In this document: piece by piece, positions 63,830 through 64,000 of the stretch
How positions within the stretch are numbered: the first letter of the stretch is position 1
Layout: each line of letters opens with the position of its first letter
From: an uncultured Oscillospiraceae bacterium
GTDB lineage: Bacteria; Bacillota; Clostridia; Oscillospirales; Ruminococcaceae
Length of the DNA: 64,000 bases
Assembly (NCBI GenBank): GCA_900540595.1
Contig: UQGL01000009.1
Span: 18,961-82,960 of the forward strand
Reading direction: 5' to 3'
Notes under the pieces: model-generated
The model's database searches: none
Seen by the model: the letters and a program-made list of their open reading frames with translations, nothing else
What the model was told of the DNA's origin: nothing
Made by a program: the position numbers and the translations under genes

Positions 63830-64000
63830 TCCGCCGGACGCTGCGGGCGGATATGGAATCCGCCCCTACGGTGTAGGGGGCGATGCTCGTCATCGCCCCG
63901 GAAGCGTTGTGACCGCCGCCATGTGCCGCGGGCGAACAATGTTCGCCCCTACAGCACCCCTTTTGAATTGCATTGTAGGGAGGGGTCTTGACCCCTCCGC
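63830..64000. repeat. Run of intergenic palindromes at the window end
   Basis: Units GGGCGGATATGGAATCCGCCC, GGGGGCGATGCTCGTCATCGCCCC, GGGCGAACAATGTTCGCCC and GGAGGGGTCTTGACCCCTCC follow each other, often bounded by GTAGGG or CCCTAC. Each is self-complementary with a different core. No gene is visible in this stretch. Confidence 0.75.

Overview
The window looks like chromosome from a high-GC, low-copy-repeat gut Firmicute of the Oscillospiraceae (Faecalibacterium / Gemmiger / Subdoligranulum type). This rests on gene content and base composition: a c-di-AMP receptor (DarA/PstA) - holB - ricT row, a small 2[4Fe-4S] ferredoxin, ECF transporter S component, GH13 branching enzyme, DUF1540 and HxlR genes, strong Shine-Dalgarno sites, and dispersed GC-rich palindromes between genes. 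I cannot name the species from sequence alone.

Layout. 1-1328: truncated, frameshifted IS3-family element. 1358-15514: plant-glycan (rhamnoside) utilisation cluster: AraC regulator, GH3 beta-glucosidase, SGNH hydrolase, alpha/beta esterase, two GH78 alpha-L-rhamnosidases and two GPH/MFS symporters. 15544-17894: a junkyard with a transporter remnant, a second 303-bp piece of the same IS (same orientation as the first), and two truncated genes fused head-on. 17935-24251: an integrative mobilizable element (XRE repressor, HTH/excisionase-like protein, RepA-like ATPase, MobC, relaxase, tyrosine integrase) abutting tRNA-Ser(CGA), with old tRNA 5' halves on the far side.

24780-34872: core genes (small membrane protein, XRE regulator, rhomboid-like protein, DarA, HolB, RicT, ferredoxin, AroD, patatin, HAD phosphatase, ECF S component, BirA, phosphoesterase, RsmI). 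34915-39535: AT-rich defence island, an AbiE type IV toxin-antitoxin pair followed by a two-gene BcgI-like (type IIB) restriction-modification system. 39539-50286: acylphosphatase, copper ATPase with a fused CopZ-like domain, GluQ, M18 aminopeptidase, HxlR, lipoprotein, a MITE, DUF1540, FGGY kinase, a TetR-controlled membrane protein, and an Arg-His-Gln tRNA operon.

50287-58167: a probable cell-wall precursor locus: ATP-grasp ligase + asparagine synthase (one operon), then a membrane-spanning HTH regulator divergent from a second asparagine synthase + MurE-like ligase operon, with a perfect operator-like palindrome between them. 58395-64000: glgB, mgtE with a proline-rich leader peptide and an SD-sequestering hairpin, an RpiB-like isomerase, an orphan HslV-like Ntn hydrolase, and a convergent small-peptide / small-RNA pair that has the architecture of a type I toxin-antitoxin system.

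The most promising unannotated systems are the 63.5-63.8 kb peptide/sRNA pair, the mgtE leader-peptide attenuator at 61.8-61.95 kb, the AsnB/ATP-grasp/MurE locus, the internal CopZ start, and the tRNA-Ser integration scars.
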